A DNA stretch of 64,000 nt from Flavobacteriaceae bacterium. GTDB taxonomy: Bacteria > Bacteroidota > Bacteroidia > Flavobacteriales > Flavobacteriaceae. This document shows positions 19,662-28,942 of the stretch, in pieces. Under the pieces are notes generated by a model. That model was not told the DNA's origin. It did no database searches and worked only from the letters and a program-made list of their open reading frames with translations. The translations under genes and the position numbers were made by a program. The stretch spans positions 1 to 64,000 of the forward strand of contig WUAI01000002.1 in the NCBI GenBank assembly GCA_009827225.1. The letters are read 5' to 3'. Position 1 is the first letter of the stretch, and the number at the start of each line of letters is the position of its first letter.

Positions 19662-20621
19662 TTATTGGTTTTTAATAATAGATGATTCAAGTGAATTGAT
19701 TCGTTTCTCTTGTTCTATGGTATAAAGTGTAAGTTCTTCGATTTTCTGAAGTAACAAATTGGTCATATCACCTAATTCCAATCCTTGCTCTTGAATGGTC
19801 TTTGCTGAAGGAATATTTGGTAAATGGTGTTTCGATTTTACGAATTGTTCAACTTCTTTCAGACTTAACATTTCATAATCATCCTTCAACTCAGATTTTC
19901 CGGTAAAGTACTTTTCAAAAACATAGTCCGCAGGTACCGAGAGATCCACTTTTACTTCTTCAGCGTGAATTTTACCTTTTACAGTTAATTTGGAATCCGG
20001 GTTTTGACTTCCAATTCCAACGTCTCCGTCACTATTGATAAACATTCGGACATTTTCATTACCAGTGTATCCATTTCCAATGATGATGTTTCCAGATCCT
20101 TGGTTAGCCAGAACAAAGTCGTTAGAACCTGCGGCAACTCGAATCACGGCATCGCCATCAGTTGCCATTCCAGAATAACACCCGGTGCAACTGGAGATTC
20201 CTACGTCGATCCATCTTCCATTTCCTGTGTTAAATAATTTGATGGCTGGGTTAGTATCCCCACGAACATCTAATGTATTAGACGGAGAGGAAGTTCCAAT
20301 TCCTACCTGTCCGTCAAAAAAGCTCTTTCCATCAACGTGCAATCTCTGAAGTGGAGAAGTCGTCCCTATACCTACTTTAGTGCCACTAAAGGTCATGATA
20401 GTACTGCTACTTGGTTCTGCAAATGAACTTAGATAATCGAAAGATAAGTTTCCGGATGATAGAGAGGTATTCTGATTTACGATTTTATAACCTACACTGG
20501 AAGTGTTGTTCCAGGTAATGGAGTGTCCATCACCCACAGGAGTGAATAGATCCATAAAAGATTGTCCAAATGTAATGGATGAAACTGCAATAAATGCCAT
20601 TGTAAAAAATGTCTTTTTCAT
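19662..20621 (-). CDS. Secreted tail-fibre-like protein
   Basis: Repeated KVGIGTTSPLQRLHVDGK / VGIGTSSPSNTLDVRG and C-terminal chaperone-like LPNIPSAKTIQEQGLELGDMTNLLLQKIEELTLY. Confidence 0.75.
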   Translation of the reverse strand: MKKTFFTMAFIAVSSITFGQSFMDLFTPVGDGHSITWNNTSSVGYKIVNQNTSLSSGNLSFDYLSSFAEPSSSTIMTFSGTKVGIGTTSPLQRLHVDGKSFFDGQVGIGTSSPSNTLDVRGDTNPAIKLFNTGNGRWIDVGISSCTGCYSGMATDGDAVIRVAAGSNDFVLANQGSGNIIIGNGYTGNENVRMFINSDGDVGIGSQNPDSKLTVKGKIHAEEVKVDLSVPADYVFEKYFTGKSELKDDYEMLSLKEVEQFVKSKHHLPNIPSAKTIQEQGLELGDMTNLLLQKIEELTLYTIEQEKRINSLESSIIKNQ

Positions 20622-20654
20622 AATAAATGTTTTAAAGAATTAATACTTAATGTT

Positions 20655-20669
20655 GATAGACTGTCTATC
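20655..20669. promoter_or_regulatory. Perfect 15-bp palindrome GATAGAC-T-GTCTATC
   Basis: 34 bp upstream of the 20621 start codon. Confidence 0.4.
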
Positions 20670-20785
20670 GTTTATTCGGTTATTTCCTTAAAGATTGTAA
20701 TGAAAAAGAGTCCTTACAATAGTCACTTCAAAAGCGTCTATGTTTATTTCATTTTCGGTAAACTATTTTGGAATTCTGAAAATGG

Positions 20786-21511
20786 CTACTCAATTACCTC
20801 TGCGGTGATATAAACATTTTGAAGGGGCCAGTCACCGGAATCGGCTTCGAGATTGGCAATTTTTTCCACGATATCCATCCCTTGCGTTACCCTTCCGAAG
20901 ATCGTGTAATTTCCATTGAGATGCCCTGTGGAACTTTTAGGCCCAAGAAAGATGAAGAACTCGAATGGAGCCGTTCGCTTGTCCGGGTTCTCCCGGTATT
21001 CCTTGGCACCGGAAACAGTTCCATACTTATGGATACGGCCATTTTCCAATTCAGCCGGGAGGAGATATTTCTTCCCAATTTTATTGCGCTTCCGGGGGGT
21101 ATTCACGTTGTCACTGTTTCCACCCTGAATAATAAAATTTGGCACAACCCGATGGAAGAAGTTTCCATCGAAATACTTTTGCTTGACCAGGTAGATGAAA
21201 TTGGCCCGATGCAAAGGGGTGTCCTTATATAATTCAATATAAATATCGCCATGCTGAGTGGACACCAAGACCTTGGTTTCAGGATTGTCCTCTCCATATT
21301 CCGTTAGAAACTCCACCACATTTTCATTAGTAATTAAAGGGTAAGAGGGGGTAGTCACCGTATCCTTGGCCACTTCCTGAGTTTTCGTATCAACCGTATC
21401 TTTTACAGATTCTTTCGAGTCACTATTTGTTTCAACGGCTGCCTTTTTTTTATCTTCACAGCTCCCAAGTGTTATAACGACACAGCAAAAAAGAACAAAC
21501 CTGAATTTCAT
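20786..21511 (-). CDS. Cyclophilin-type peptidyl-prolyl cis-trans isomerase, lipoprotein
   Basis: MKFRFVLFCCVVITLGSC lipobox; GDIYIELYKDTPLHRANFIYLVKQKYFDGNFFHRVVPNFIIQGG; start moved to ATG at 21511. Confidence 0.88.
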   Translation of the reverse strand: MKFRFVLFCCVVITLGSCEDKKKAAVETNSDSKESVKDTVDTKTQEVAKDTVTTPSYPLITNENVVEFLTEYGEDNPETKVLVSTQHGDIYIELYKDTPLHRANFIYLVKQKYFDGNFFHRVVPNFIIQGGNSDNVNTPRKRNKIGKKYLLPAELENGRIHKYGTVSGAKEYRENPDKRTAPFEFFIFLGPKSSTGHLNGNYTIFGRVTQGMDIVEKIANLEADSGDWPLQNVYITAEVIE

Positions 21512-21513
21512 AA

Positions 21514-22152
21514 ATGCAATTTTCAACGTTTTCTGAACAGATTGTAAAAATAAAGAATTTGGAACTTCCCGGAGAAGCCTTTCACTTGAAAATGGCCCCC
21601 ATTCAGAGAATACTGGAATTGAAAATGAAGGCAAGGGAAATGGAGTCCGCAAAAAAAGCAGCAGTACTTTGCTTGTTTTATCCGAAAGGCGATTCCACAC
21701 ATTTCGTGCTTATTCTCAGAAAAACCTATAAAGGAGTACATTCGGCGCAAATTGGATTCCCAGGAGGGAAGTATGAGAATAATGACAGTTCGTTGGAAGA
21801 AACTGCGCTAAGGGAAACCGAGGAGGAAGTAGGAGTGGATCAAAACAATGTGGAAGTGCTCAAGGAACTCACCGAAATTTACATCCCCCCAAGTAATTTT
21901 TTTGTACAGCCTTACCTTGGGATCGTCCATACCACACCCGAATTTATTCCACAGGAAGACGAGGTGGAAGCAATACTCGAAGTGCCACTTGCGGAATTTC
22001 TGGATCCAAAGAATCTCGTAACACAAACATTGTCTACCAGTTACGCCAAAGAAATAAGTGTGCCTGCTTTTGAATTGCAGGGACATGTGGTTTGGGGAGC
22101 TACCGCCATGATGTTAAATGAAGTGCGCGAACTCGTCACCGAAATCGTGTAA
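21514..22152 (+). CDS. NUDIX hydrolase (CoA pyrophosphatase-like)
   Basis: HSAQIGFPGGKYENNDSSLEETALRETEEEVGV. Confidence 0.88.
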   Translation: MQFSTFSEQIVKIKNLELPGEAFHLKMAPIQRILELKMKAREMESAKKAAVLCLFYPKGDSTHFVLILRKTYKGVHSAQIGFPGGKYENNDSSLEETALRETEEEVGVDQNNVEVLKELTEIYIPPSNFFVQPYLGIVHTTPEFIPQEDEVEAILEVPLAEFLDPKNLVTQTLSTSYAKEISVPAFELQGHVVWGATAMMLNEVRELVTEIV

Positions 22153-22235
22153 CAGCCTATTTTATTATCTTTGTCAGCCGGTTTTGTAATCTGTATTGGG
22201 AGGCAGACGACCAAGATCTAGTACAAATATTTAAT

Positions 22236-23039
22236 ATGGGGCTTTTCAAAAAAAATCCTTTTGGTCATATCTTATTTCTGAAGCGTTGGTTGATCCGTGT
22301 TTTGGGAGCTCTTACGCATCGGCGATTCAAAGGATTTAATCAGCTCCAGATCGAAGGCAGTGAGATCATCAAAACATTGCCCGAGAACAATGTGCTTTTT
22401 GTCTCCAATCATCAAACATATTTTGCCGACGTAGTGGCCATGTTCCATGTTTTTAATGCCAGTCTGAGCGGAAGAGTGGACAGCATAAAAAATATTGGTT
22501 ATCTCTGGAAACCAAAGTTGAATATCTACTTCGTGGCTGCCAAAGAGACCATGCAGTCGGGATTATTGCCTAAGATTCTGGCCTATGCAGGTTCGGTGAG
22601 TATTGAAAGGACCTGGCGTTCGGAAGGAAAGGATGTAAATCGACAAGTGAAGATGAGTGACGTGAGCAATATTTCAACGGCGCTTAAGGACGGATGGGTG
22701 ATCACATTTCCGCAGGGAACTACCAAACCCTGGAAACCGATTCGGCGCGGAACGGCTCATATCATAAAAACAAATAAACCTCTTGTAGTCCCAATTGTAA
22801 TTGATGGTTTCAGAAGATCATTTGATAGAAAAGGACTTCGAATCAAAAAGCGGGGTATCTTACAATCCATGGAAATCAAAAAGCCTCTTGAGATCGATTA
22901 TGAAAATGATACGATCGAACAGATTGTAGAAAAGCTCGAGTTTGCCATCGAGCAACATCCGTCTTTCCTTAAAGTGATTCCGCAGGAAGAATTGTTGAAA
23001 GAGGAGGAATTGAACAAGACGCGGAACTGGCGTTACTAA
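22236..23039 (+). CDS. Lysophospholipid acyltransferase (PlsC-like)
   Basis: VSNHQTYFADV (variant NHxxxxD) and FPQGTTKPWKPIRRGTAHI. Confidence 0.8.
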   Translation: MGLFKKNPFGHILFLKRWLIRVLGALTHRRFKGFNQLQIEGSEIIKTLPENNVLFVSNHQTYFADVVAMFHVFNASLSGRVDSIKNIGYLWKPKLNIYFVAAKETMQSGLLPKILAYAGSVSIERTWRSEGKDVNRQVKMSDVSNISTALKDGWVITFPQGTTKPWKPIRRGTAHIIKTNKPLVVPIVIDGFRRSFDRKGLRIKKRGILQSMEIKKPLEIDYENDTIEQIVEKLEFAIEQHPSFLKVIPQEELLKEEELNKTRNWRY

Positions 23040-23041
23040 TC

Positions 23042-23686
23042 TTACAGTTCAATCTGCTTTAGTTCACGATAATTTCTTTTAAGTCGTCTCAGCAATAAAC
23101 CATAAATAAGCCAGTAGAATAGGATTAAAAAGCCTATGAGAATAATTCCCGCAACAAACTGCAGCAGGAAAAAAGACGTGGTAAAAGTCTCTGGCGGAAT
23201 GGCTCCATAGATATCATCATTCTGGAGAATATCGTAAAGTTTCTCTTTATTGAAGTAGTAGTATAGATTGATACCAGCCATTAACAGAATGGCCATTCCA
23301 ATGTTATAATAAACAAAATAGTGGACAGTTTTTCGGGCATTGAGTATGTTACCCATAAGACGTTTCACAGATTGGGTGACCTTAATTTTTCTGTAATTAC
23401 GCCAGAAAAGATAGATGAAGGCTATAACCACCGCATAATTGAAAATATTTATGATCAGGAATATCGTTTCCAGTCCCATTTCGTTGTTGAATTGTTTGCT
23501 GGATTCCGGTATAAAAAATGCGAGAATCGTCCAAAAGGCTAATTCACAAACACTAATAATCACAATCCATTTCAATATGGAGGATGATTTTTTGAGTAGC
23601 ATCGGGTAAATATCCGCCGATGTGTACTTCGGAAACTCCTGTTCCCGTTCTTGCCACTCTTTCTTTAAAACGTCTAAATGATCCAT
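23042..23686 (-). CDS. Hypothetical membrane protein, overlaps functionally with adjacent sigma factor gene
   Basis: Four TM helices; starts 4 bp after the sigma factor stop. Confidence 0.65.
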   Translation of the reverse strand: MDHLDVLKKEWQEREQEFPKYTSADIYPMLLKKSSSILKWIVIISVCELAFWTILAFFIPESSKQFNNEMGLETIFLIINIFNYAVVIAFIYLFWRNYRKIKVTQSVKRLMGNILNARKTVHYFVYYNIGMAILLMAGINLYYYFNKEKLYDILQNDDIYGAIPPETFTTSFFLLQFVAGIILIGFLILFYWLIYGLLLRRLKRNYRELKQIEL

Positions 23687-23690
23687 AAGT

Positions 23691-24272
23691 CTATGGGTTA
23701 AGAATGGTTCTTAACTTTTCTTTTATTCTGTTCATTTTTACTCTGGCATTCACTTCTGTGATACCTAAGGTTTCTGAGATTTCCCTGTAATTTTTGTTTT
23801 CTAAATACAGGAAAACCAATGCTTTGTCAATATCGTTCAACTTCTTAACTGCGCTGTACATCAGTTTTAGTTGTTCTTCAATAGTATCGTCATATTCCTC
23901 AGAACTAATCTTAAAGCTGATCCCTTCATAATCTTGTGTTTGTAGGCTACGCTTACTTTTTCTGTAAAGCGTAATCGCCGTATTTAACGCCACCCGGTAC
24001 ATCCAGGTACTGAATTTCGAGTCACCCCGAAACTTAGGATAAGCCCGCCACAACTGGATGGTTATTTCCTGAAACAAGTCATTGTGCGCGTCACTATTAT
24101 TGGTGTACAGCCTGCAAATCTTATGCACAATGTTTTGGTTTTGCTCCAGTTGGCGCACAAAACTATGTTCTAGTTCTTTGGTCAATGTTTTTTCGTTAGC
24201 TATTGCATTAGTGTTCAACGGAAAGGTAATGTTACAAAATTCACAAAAATTGAGAAAAATATACCCTTTCAA
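23691..24272 (-). CDS. RNA polymerase sigma-70 (ECF) factor
   Basis: DLFQEITIQLWRAYPKFRGDSKFSTWMYRVALNTAI and region 4 LGITEVNARVKMNRIKEKL; start codon uncertain. Confidence 0.85.
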   Translation of the reverse strand: MKGYIFLNFCEFCNITFPLNTNAIANEKTLTKELEHSFVRQLEQNQNIVHKICRLYTNNSDAHNDLFQEITIQLWRAYPKFRGDSKFSTWMYRVALNTAITLYRKSKRSLQTQDYEGISFKISSEEYDDTIEEQLKLMYSAVKKLNDIDKALVFLYLENKNYREISETLGITEVNARVKMNRIKEKLRTILNP

Positions 24273-24309
24273 ATCTACATTTGGTACCTTTGTAATAGAT
24301 ACATTCTCT

Positions 24310-25587
24310 ATGAATATACCTGACCTAAAACTACCAAGAATCGTTGTAATTGGTGGGGGTTTCGCCGGAATTTCCTTTATTAAAAAACTTCAAAAGGAAC
24401 CGGTTCAAATCGTTCTTTTCGACCGGCATAATTATCATACTTTTCAACCCTTGCTCTACCAGGTTTCGACAGCAGGCCTTGAACCAGACTCCATTGCTTA
24501 TCCTCTGCGTAAGATATTCAGAAAGAATAAGAATTTTCATTTTAAACTGGCAAAGGTCAACAGGGTAGATGCTGAAGATAAAATAATCCGTACAGATATA
24601 GGTTCATTATCATACGATTACCTGATCATCGCTACAGGTACCCGGACTAATTACTTCGGAAACAAGAGCATCGAAGCGAATAGCATGCCGATGAAAACCA
24701 TTTCACAGGCCTTGGATATTCGAAGTTTGATGTTACAGAATATCGAAGCAGCAGACCGCACCGAAGACCCCGAGAAGCGGCGGGCTTGTTTGAACTTCGT
24801 CATTGCCGGAGCAGGCCCCACTGGGGTCGAACTCGCCGGAGCACTGGCCGAGTTTAGAAAAGGAATCCTGATGCGTGATTACCCAAATCTGGTAGAGAAT
24901 GAAATGAAGGTTCATCTGGTGGAAGGAGGCTCCAGAGTGTTGTCTCCTATGAGTGAAACGGCATCTCGTAATGCACAAAAATCATTACAAAAACTGGGAG
25001 TGGAAGTTCATCTGAATACCCTGGTGACTAATTATGATGGCTACACGGTAGAAACCCGTGATGGAAAGAAATTTAAAACCATGACCTTTATTTGGGCAGC
25101 AGGTGTAACAGGAGCCCCTGTTCAGGGCTTGAAAGCGGAAGAGGTTCTGGTAGCGGGAAACCGTTTTAAGGTGGACAGATTCAATAAAATTGAAGGCTTC
25201 GACCATATCTATGCTCTGGGCGATGTAGCTTATATGGAAACACCTGTCTACCCGAAAGGGCATCCCCAGGTTGCGCAGCCTGCCATTCAGCAGGGAAGGA
25301 ATTTAGGCGAAAACTTCAAGCGAATGTTTCGAAATAAACCGCTGAAAGAATTCAAGTATTACGATAAAGGAACCATGGCCACAATTGGTCGAAATAAAGC
25401 AGTGGTGGATGTAAAGAAACTTAGCTTTGGCGGCGCCATCGCCTGGTTCATGTGGATGTTCGTGCATCTATGGTACCTGGTTGGGTTCCGCAACCGCGTC
25501 ATTACATTTTTTAACTGGACCTATAATTACATCAACTACGACAGGGCGGCTCGATTGATCATAAGACCCTTCAGGCGATCTAGTTGA
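24310..25587 (+). CDS. NADH:quinone oxidoreductase type II (NDH-2-like)
   Basis: RIVVIGGGFAGISFIKKL, NYHTFQPLLYQVSTAGLEPDSIAYPLR, AGAGPTGVELAGALAE; start moved to ATG at 24310. Confidence 0.88.
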   Translation: MNIPDLKLPRIVVIGGGFAGISFIKKLQKEPVQIVLFDRHNYHTFQPLLYQVSTAGLEPDSIAYPLRKIFRKNKNFHFKLAKVNRVDAEDKIIRTDIGSLSYDYLIIATGTRTNYFGNKSIEANSMPMKTISQALDIRSLMLQNIEAADRTEDPEKRRACLNFVIAGAGPTGVELAGALAEFRKGILMRDYPNLVENEMKVHLVEGGSRVLSPMSETASRNAQKSLQKLGVEVHLNTLVTNYDGYTVETRDGKKFKTMTFIWAAGVTGAPVQGLKAEEVLVAGNRFKVDRFNKIEGFDHIYALGDVAYMETPVYPKGHPQVAQPAIQQGRNLGENFKRMFRNKPLKEFKYYDKGTMATIGRNKAVVDVKKLSFGGAIAWFMWMFVHLWYLVGFRNRVITFFNWTYNYINYDRAARLIIRPFRRSS

Positions 25588-25924
25588 TCTCAACTCGAAT
25601 GGGGCCTCCATTGGATACCCATCCGCCACCGATTTCATCGATGTTTACGTCAAGTTCGTCACTGGTATCAATGCTTTTCACATTTACTTTAACCTCATCA
25701 TAAGTGTCCACGCTCTTCAGATTCACATTGAGCTCGTCGTACGTATTTATATCAACAATGCGTACATCTATGGTTTCCGGAGGAGCGCCTAAGTCTACTT
25801 TATCTGCCGGCTCGGCCTCAGAGGCGTAAGCTACCGGAATGATATCCAAATCTTTTACGACATTAAATGTGAGACATACTGCGATGACCGTAAGAACGGC
25901 TTTTGTGTATAAATCAGTTTTCAT
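25580..25924 (-). CDS. Small exported/anchored protein with internal YDE/VN repeats
   Basis: N-terminal hydrophobic segment followed by three short related repeats (TYDELNVNLKSV / TYDEVKVNVKSI / TSDELDVNIDEI). Confidence 0.6.
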   Translation of the reverse strand: MKTDLYTKAVLTVIAVCLTFNVVKDLDIIPVAYASEAEPADKVDLGAPPETIDVRIVDINTYDELNVNLKSVDTYDEVKVNVKSIDTSDELDVNIDEIGGGWVSNGGPIRVEIN

Positions 25925-25972
25925 CTTGCTGAAATTTTATAGTGTTAGTATTGTGTTCTGAACATTCAGATA

Positions 25973-27100
25973 TCAATTTTCATACCTAAAAGTAACCAGT
26001 TCGAGTTCCTCTGCTTTTCCTTTGAGAATTTGCGAACCCAGCGGATGCTGATGTAGTCCGTTGGGAAGCTCCCCTAAAATATTGCCAAATGCCACAGAAG
26101 CAAGTATGTCCACTCCTAAGTCATTACATTTGGCCTGGATGCGTGAAGTGGTATTTAAGACATCACCCGAAAAAGCAATTTCCCGCTTTACCTGGCCCAA
26201 TTCACCAACCATAACCTGCCCGTAATGCAAACCTACCTTGAATTCCGGAATCTCACCATATTTCTCCAGGTATAGTTCCTTTTTCCCTTGAATGAGCGAT
26301 CTCATTTCGAAGAAACATAACAACGCTCGATTATTCTTTAGCCCTTTGTTCATTTTCCAGGAAACTACGATTTCGTCCCCAACGTACTGATAAATCTCGC
26401 CTCTGGATTGTACAATAGCCGGAGTAATGTCTTTAAAGAAGTCTTTTAAAAAGTTGAAATACTTTTGTTCCCCTAAAATTTCAGCAATACCCGTCGCATT
26501 CTTAATATCAGCAAACATAAAAATTCGTTCTTCCCGCTTTGGGTGAAAGTACTTTCCGCGCAGGTAGTCGGGAAACACACCCGGGCCGTATTTATCATTG
26601 ATCATTAGAACCACGAGAGTGGCTAAAACGATGAATAACCAGATCACAAAATTCTTGAGGAAGATCCATGAACCAAAAATAAATCCGGCTTCTTCAATAA
26701 CTTCCTGATGCCACATAGGAAGCTCAAAATTCTCGCTGGCAAGGTATGCAGCACCTAAAAAGCTTATCGCAATCGCAGTAATGGTATAGATAACGATGAT
26801 AAGCAGGAGGGCCTTCCAAAAGGCATGCCGGCGTAACCAATACTCCATCAAATTCACCGTAATCAGGCCTCCTATCAATCCGGCGGAAACACCGACCACT
26901 AAATTGGCCCCAAATGCTGAAATAAAGTCAAAATCGCTGCTTAATGCCTGGTTACTTGATAAAGTGATGAGCTCATAGAAGAAAAGAGCATTGGAGATGA
27001 GCACCCAGGCGATCATGATCCAAATTGCCCGGCGGACGTAAAACCAGAGCCTTCTGTTTTGTATCAGGCCCAAAGAATCAGCAATTTTTGTATTTGTCAT
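25973..27100 (-). CDS. Membrane class III adenylate/guanylate cyclase domain protein
   Basis: RIFMFADIKNATGIAEILG...YQYVGDEIVVSW...HYGQVMVGELGQVKREIAFSGDVLNTTSRIQ. Confidence 0.85.
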   Translation of the reverse strand: MTNTKIADSLGLIQNRRLWFYVRRAIWIMIAWVLISNALFFYELITLSSNQALSSDFDFISAFGANLVVGVSAGLIGGLITVNLMEYWLRRHAFWKALLLIIVIYTITAIAISFLGAAYLASENFELPMWHQEVIEEAGFIFGSWIFLKNFVIWLFIVLATLVVLMINDKYGPGVFPDYLRGKYFHPKREERIFMFADIKNATGIAEILGEQKYFNFLKDFFKDITPAIVQSRGEIYQYVGDEIVVSWKMNKGLKNNRALLCFFEMRSLIQGKKELYLEKYGEIPEFKVGLHYGQVMVGELGQVKREIAFSGDVLNTTSRIQAKCNDLGVDILASVAFGNILGELPNGLHQHPLGSQILKGKAEELELVTFRYEN

Positions 27101-27674
27101 GCAAGCCTTGACCCGCCTTTACCATTGGAATGATCTTTTCCAAACGGCTTATTTTAGTGGCGTCTCGTTTGGCTTCTGAAATATAATCGGCATATTCCCT
27201 TTGTTTGCCCGGAGTTAATGCATCAAATGCCGTTTTGAATTCAGATTCTTTTTTAAATGCCTCGGCAAGCATAGGTGATATAGAAACCCCTTTTTTCCTT
27301 TCAGGCTTCACTTCTTTACCCGCGATGCAATTTTCAATAGATTCCTGGATGTAATTCTGAACCAGGGTCTTATCTATTTCATCCCCCGCTTCAAATTTCC
27401 ATTGCCGCAGTGCTTTGGTTTTACCTTCTTGAGCATTATGCAATTTATTTGCGGCATCCTTCAGAAAAACTCCCTGGTGAAACCAGAGGGCATAATGATT
27501 CTTAAAGGCCGCCATACCGGCTACAAGTTTTCCATTCAGGGTGTAGGTTGGGGATCCCCATTTCACCTCTTCCTTCAATTCGGTATTCTGAAAAACTTCA
27601 CGTAATTGTTTCAATTGATCGGTCCATTTTTCATGTTTGTCTATATAGGCATTTACTTTCTCTGTGTCGGTCAT
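27078..27674 (-). CDS. DUF1801/YdeI family protein
   Basis: KEEVKWGSPTYTLNGKLVAGMAAFKNHYALWFHQG and C-terminal AFDALTPGKQREYADYISEAK. Confidence 0.8.
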   Translation of the reverse strand: MTDTEKVNAYIDKHEKWTDQLKQLREVFQNTELKEEVKWGSPTYTLNGKLVAGMAAFKNHYALWFHQGVFLKDAANKLHNAQEGKTKALRQWKFEAGDEIDKTLVQNYIQESIENCIAGKEVKPERKKGVSISPMLAEAFKKESEFKTAFDALTPGKQREYADYISEAKRDATKISRLEKIIPMVKAGQGLHDKYKNC

Positions 27675-27738
27675 GGCGGTTCAGTTTTATGCTGGAAGAT
27701 ACATAATTTTTAGTTCGGATATTTATGCAATTTCAAGC

Positions 27739-27770
27739 AAAAAAAAGGTCCGCCGGAATACGACGGACCT
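27739..27770 (-). terminator. Intrinsic terminator of the DUF1028 gene
   Basis: AGGTCCG / CGGACCT stem with minus-strand T run. Confidence 0.8.
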
Positions 27771-27789
27771 ACAATTTCATGTTCTTTGA

Positions 27790-28797
27790 TTATTTCTTTA
27801 CAAACTTTAAGGTGGTGCTTCCCTGTGTAGTGTTCACTTTCAGAAAATATATTCCACTTTGCATGGCTGAAATATCAAGGTTTTGAGAATTTCTCCCCAA
27901 ATTTCCTGACAATTCTTGCATCATGGTTTTACCTGAAATATCTACAATGCTTAATGCCTTTAGTTCTATGGAGGCATCCAGATCCAGCTGAATTTGATCG
28001 CTCGCCGGATTAGGGTATAAAGACATGAGGGATTTTAATTTGATGTCCTCCGTTGCCAGGAAATCGTCGTACAATTGCTGGAGCAAATCGATGGGTTCGA
28101 TACCCGAGGCCTGTTCTCCCACATTCAAACGCAAATAAGGGCTTCCGGGCGCATCTGTAGCCTTATACACTTGAATATATGCTGTCGTTGAGGAGGTGCC
28201 TGCCGCTAGACAACGTTCATCTGCTCCGGCGAAATTGGCTCCCTGCATGGCAGCCATAAGTTTGTCGGCCAGGGTTCCTGATGTATTATTGAAATTATCT
28301 TCCATATTATCGATCACACTTACGTCCAACAAAATATTCCCCTGGATACTGTAAGTGGCACCTTGCCGATCTTCTTTGTAGTCATCCGCCATGCTCCCAG
28401 TCCAGCCTGCTGTTCTTGGATCTACAAATTCATCCAGATCTACGATGCCATACTGCCGGTATTCCGGATCAAAACCCTGAGCAGAACAAGCATCGTTCAA
28501 CAACAGCCAGTCAATTATTTCGGATGGGCTGGAACCCAATTCCATTTGTTCGATAGCATTTTGCAAGTTGGTGTTAGGGATACAAACCCAGGCCTGGGAA
28601 TTCACACCACCGCGTGCAGGAATGATATCGTTAATGATATCTATGATCCCCTGGTTACCGATACCAGTAACACATGAGGCTCCCGCAGAACCGATATCAC
28701 CAGTTACGGGATCGACCGCGATAATCGAAAAAGTGTCCTGAGCAGACAACTGAAATGTGCCCAGTAAGGCAAGAAAAAGAATGTAAAAGTTTTTCAT
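27790..28797 (-). CDS. DUF1028 domain secreted protein with T9SS sorting domain
   Basis: DTFSIIAVDPVTGDIGSAGASCV... plus LYPNPASDQIQL...GIYFLKVNT; start moved to ATG at 28797. Confidence 0.85.
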   Translation of the reverse strand: MKNFYILFLALLGTFQLSAQDTFSIIAVDPVTGDIGSAGASCVTGIGNQGIIDIINDIIPARGGVNSQAWVCIPNTNLQNAIEQMELGSSPSEIIDWLLLNDACSAQGFDPEYRQYGIVDLDEFVDPRTAGWTGSMADDYKEDRQGATYSIQGNILLDVSVIDNMEDNFNNTSGTLADKLMAAMQGANFAGADERCLAAGTSSTTAYIQVYKATDAPGSPYLRLNVGEQASGIEPIDLLQQLYDDFLATEDIKLKSLMSLYPNPASDQIQLDLDASIELKALSIVDISGKTMMQELSGNLGRNSQNLDISAMQSGIYFLKVNTTQGSTTLKFVKK

Positions 28798-28845
28798 AGT
28801 TTGAGTTTTTCCGAAGATACGAATTTTTAAAAAGGATACTTTTGT

Positions 28846-28916
28846 ACGATTCGGAAGCCAATTATTACAATTCGGAATAATTTCTTCTGATATGTTACGG
28901 TTCCTTTTGATTTTTG
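28846..28916 (+). promoter_or_regulatory. Predicted LytTR-type direct-repeat operator/promoter (P1)
   Basis: ACGATTCGG-N12-ACAATTCGG-N33-GATTTTTG upstream of the TonB receptor ATG (28943). Confidence 0.7.
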
Positions 28917-28942
28917 ACTCATCAAATAAAATCAATCAGAAA

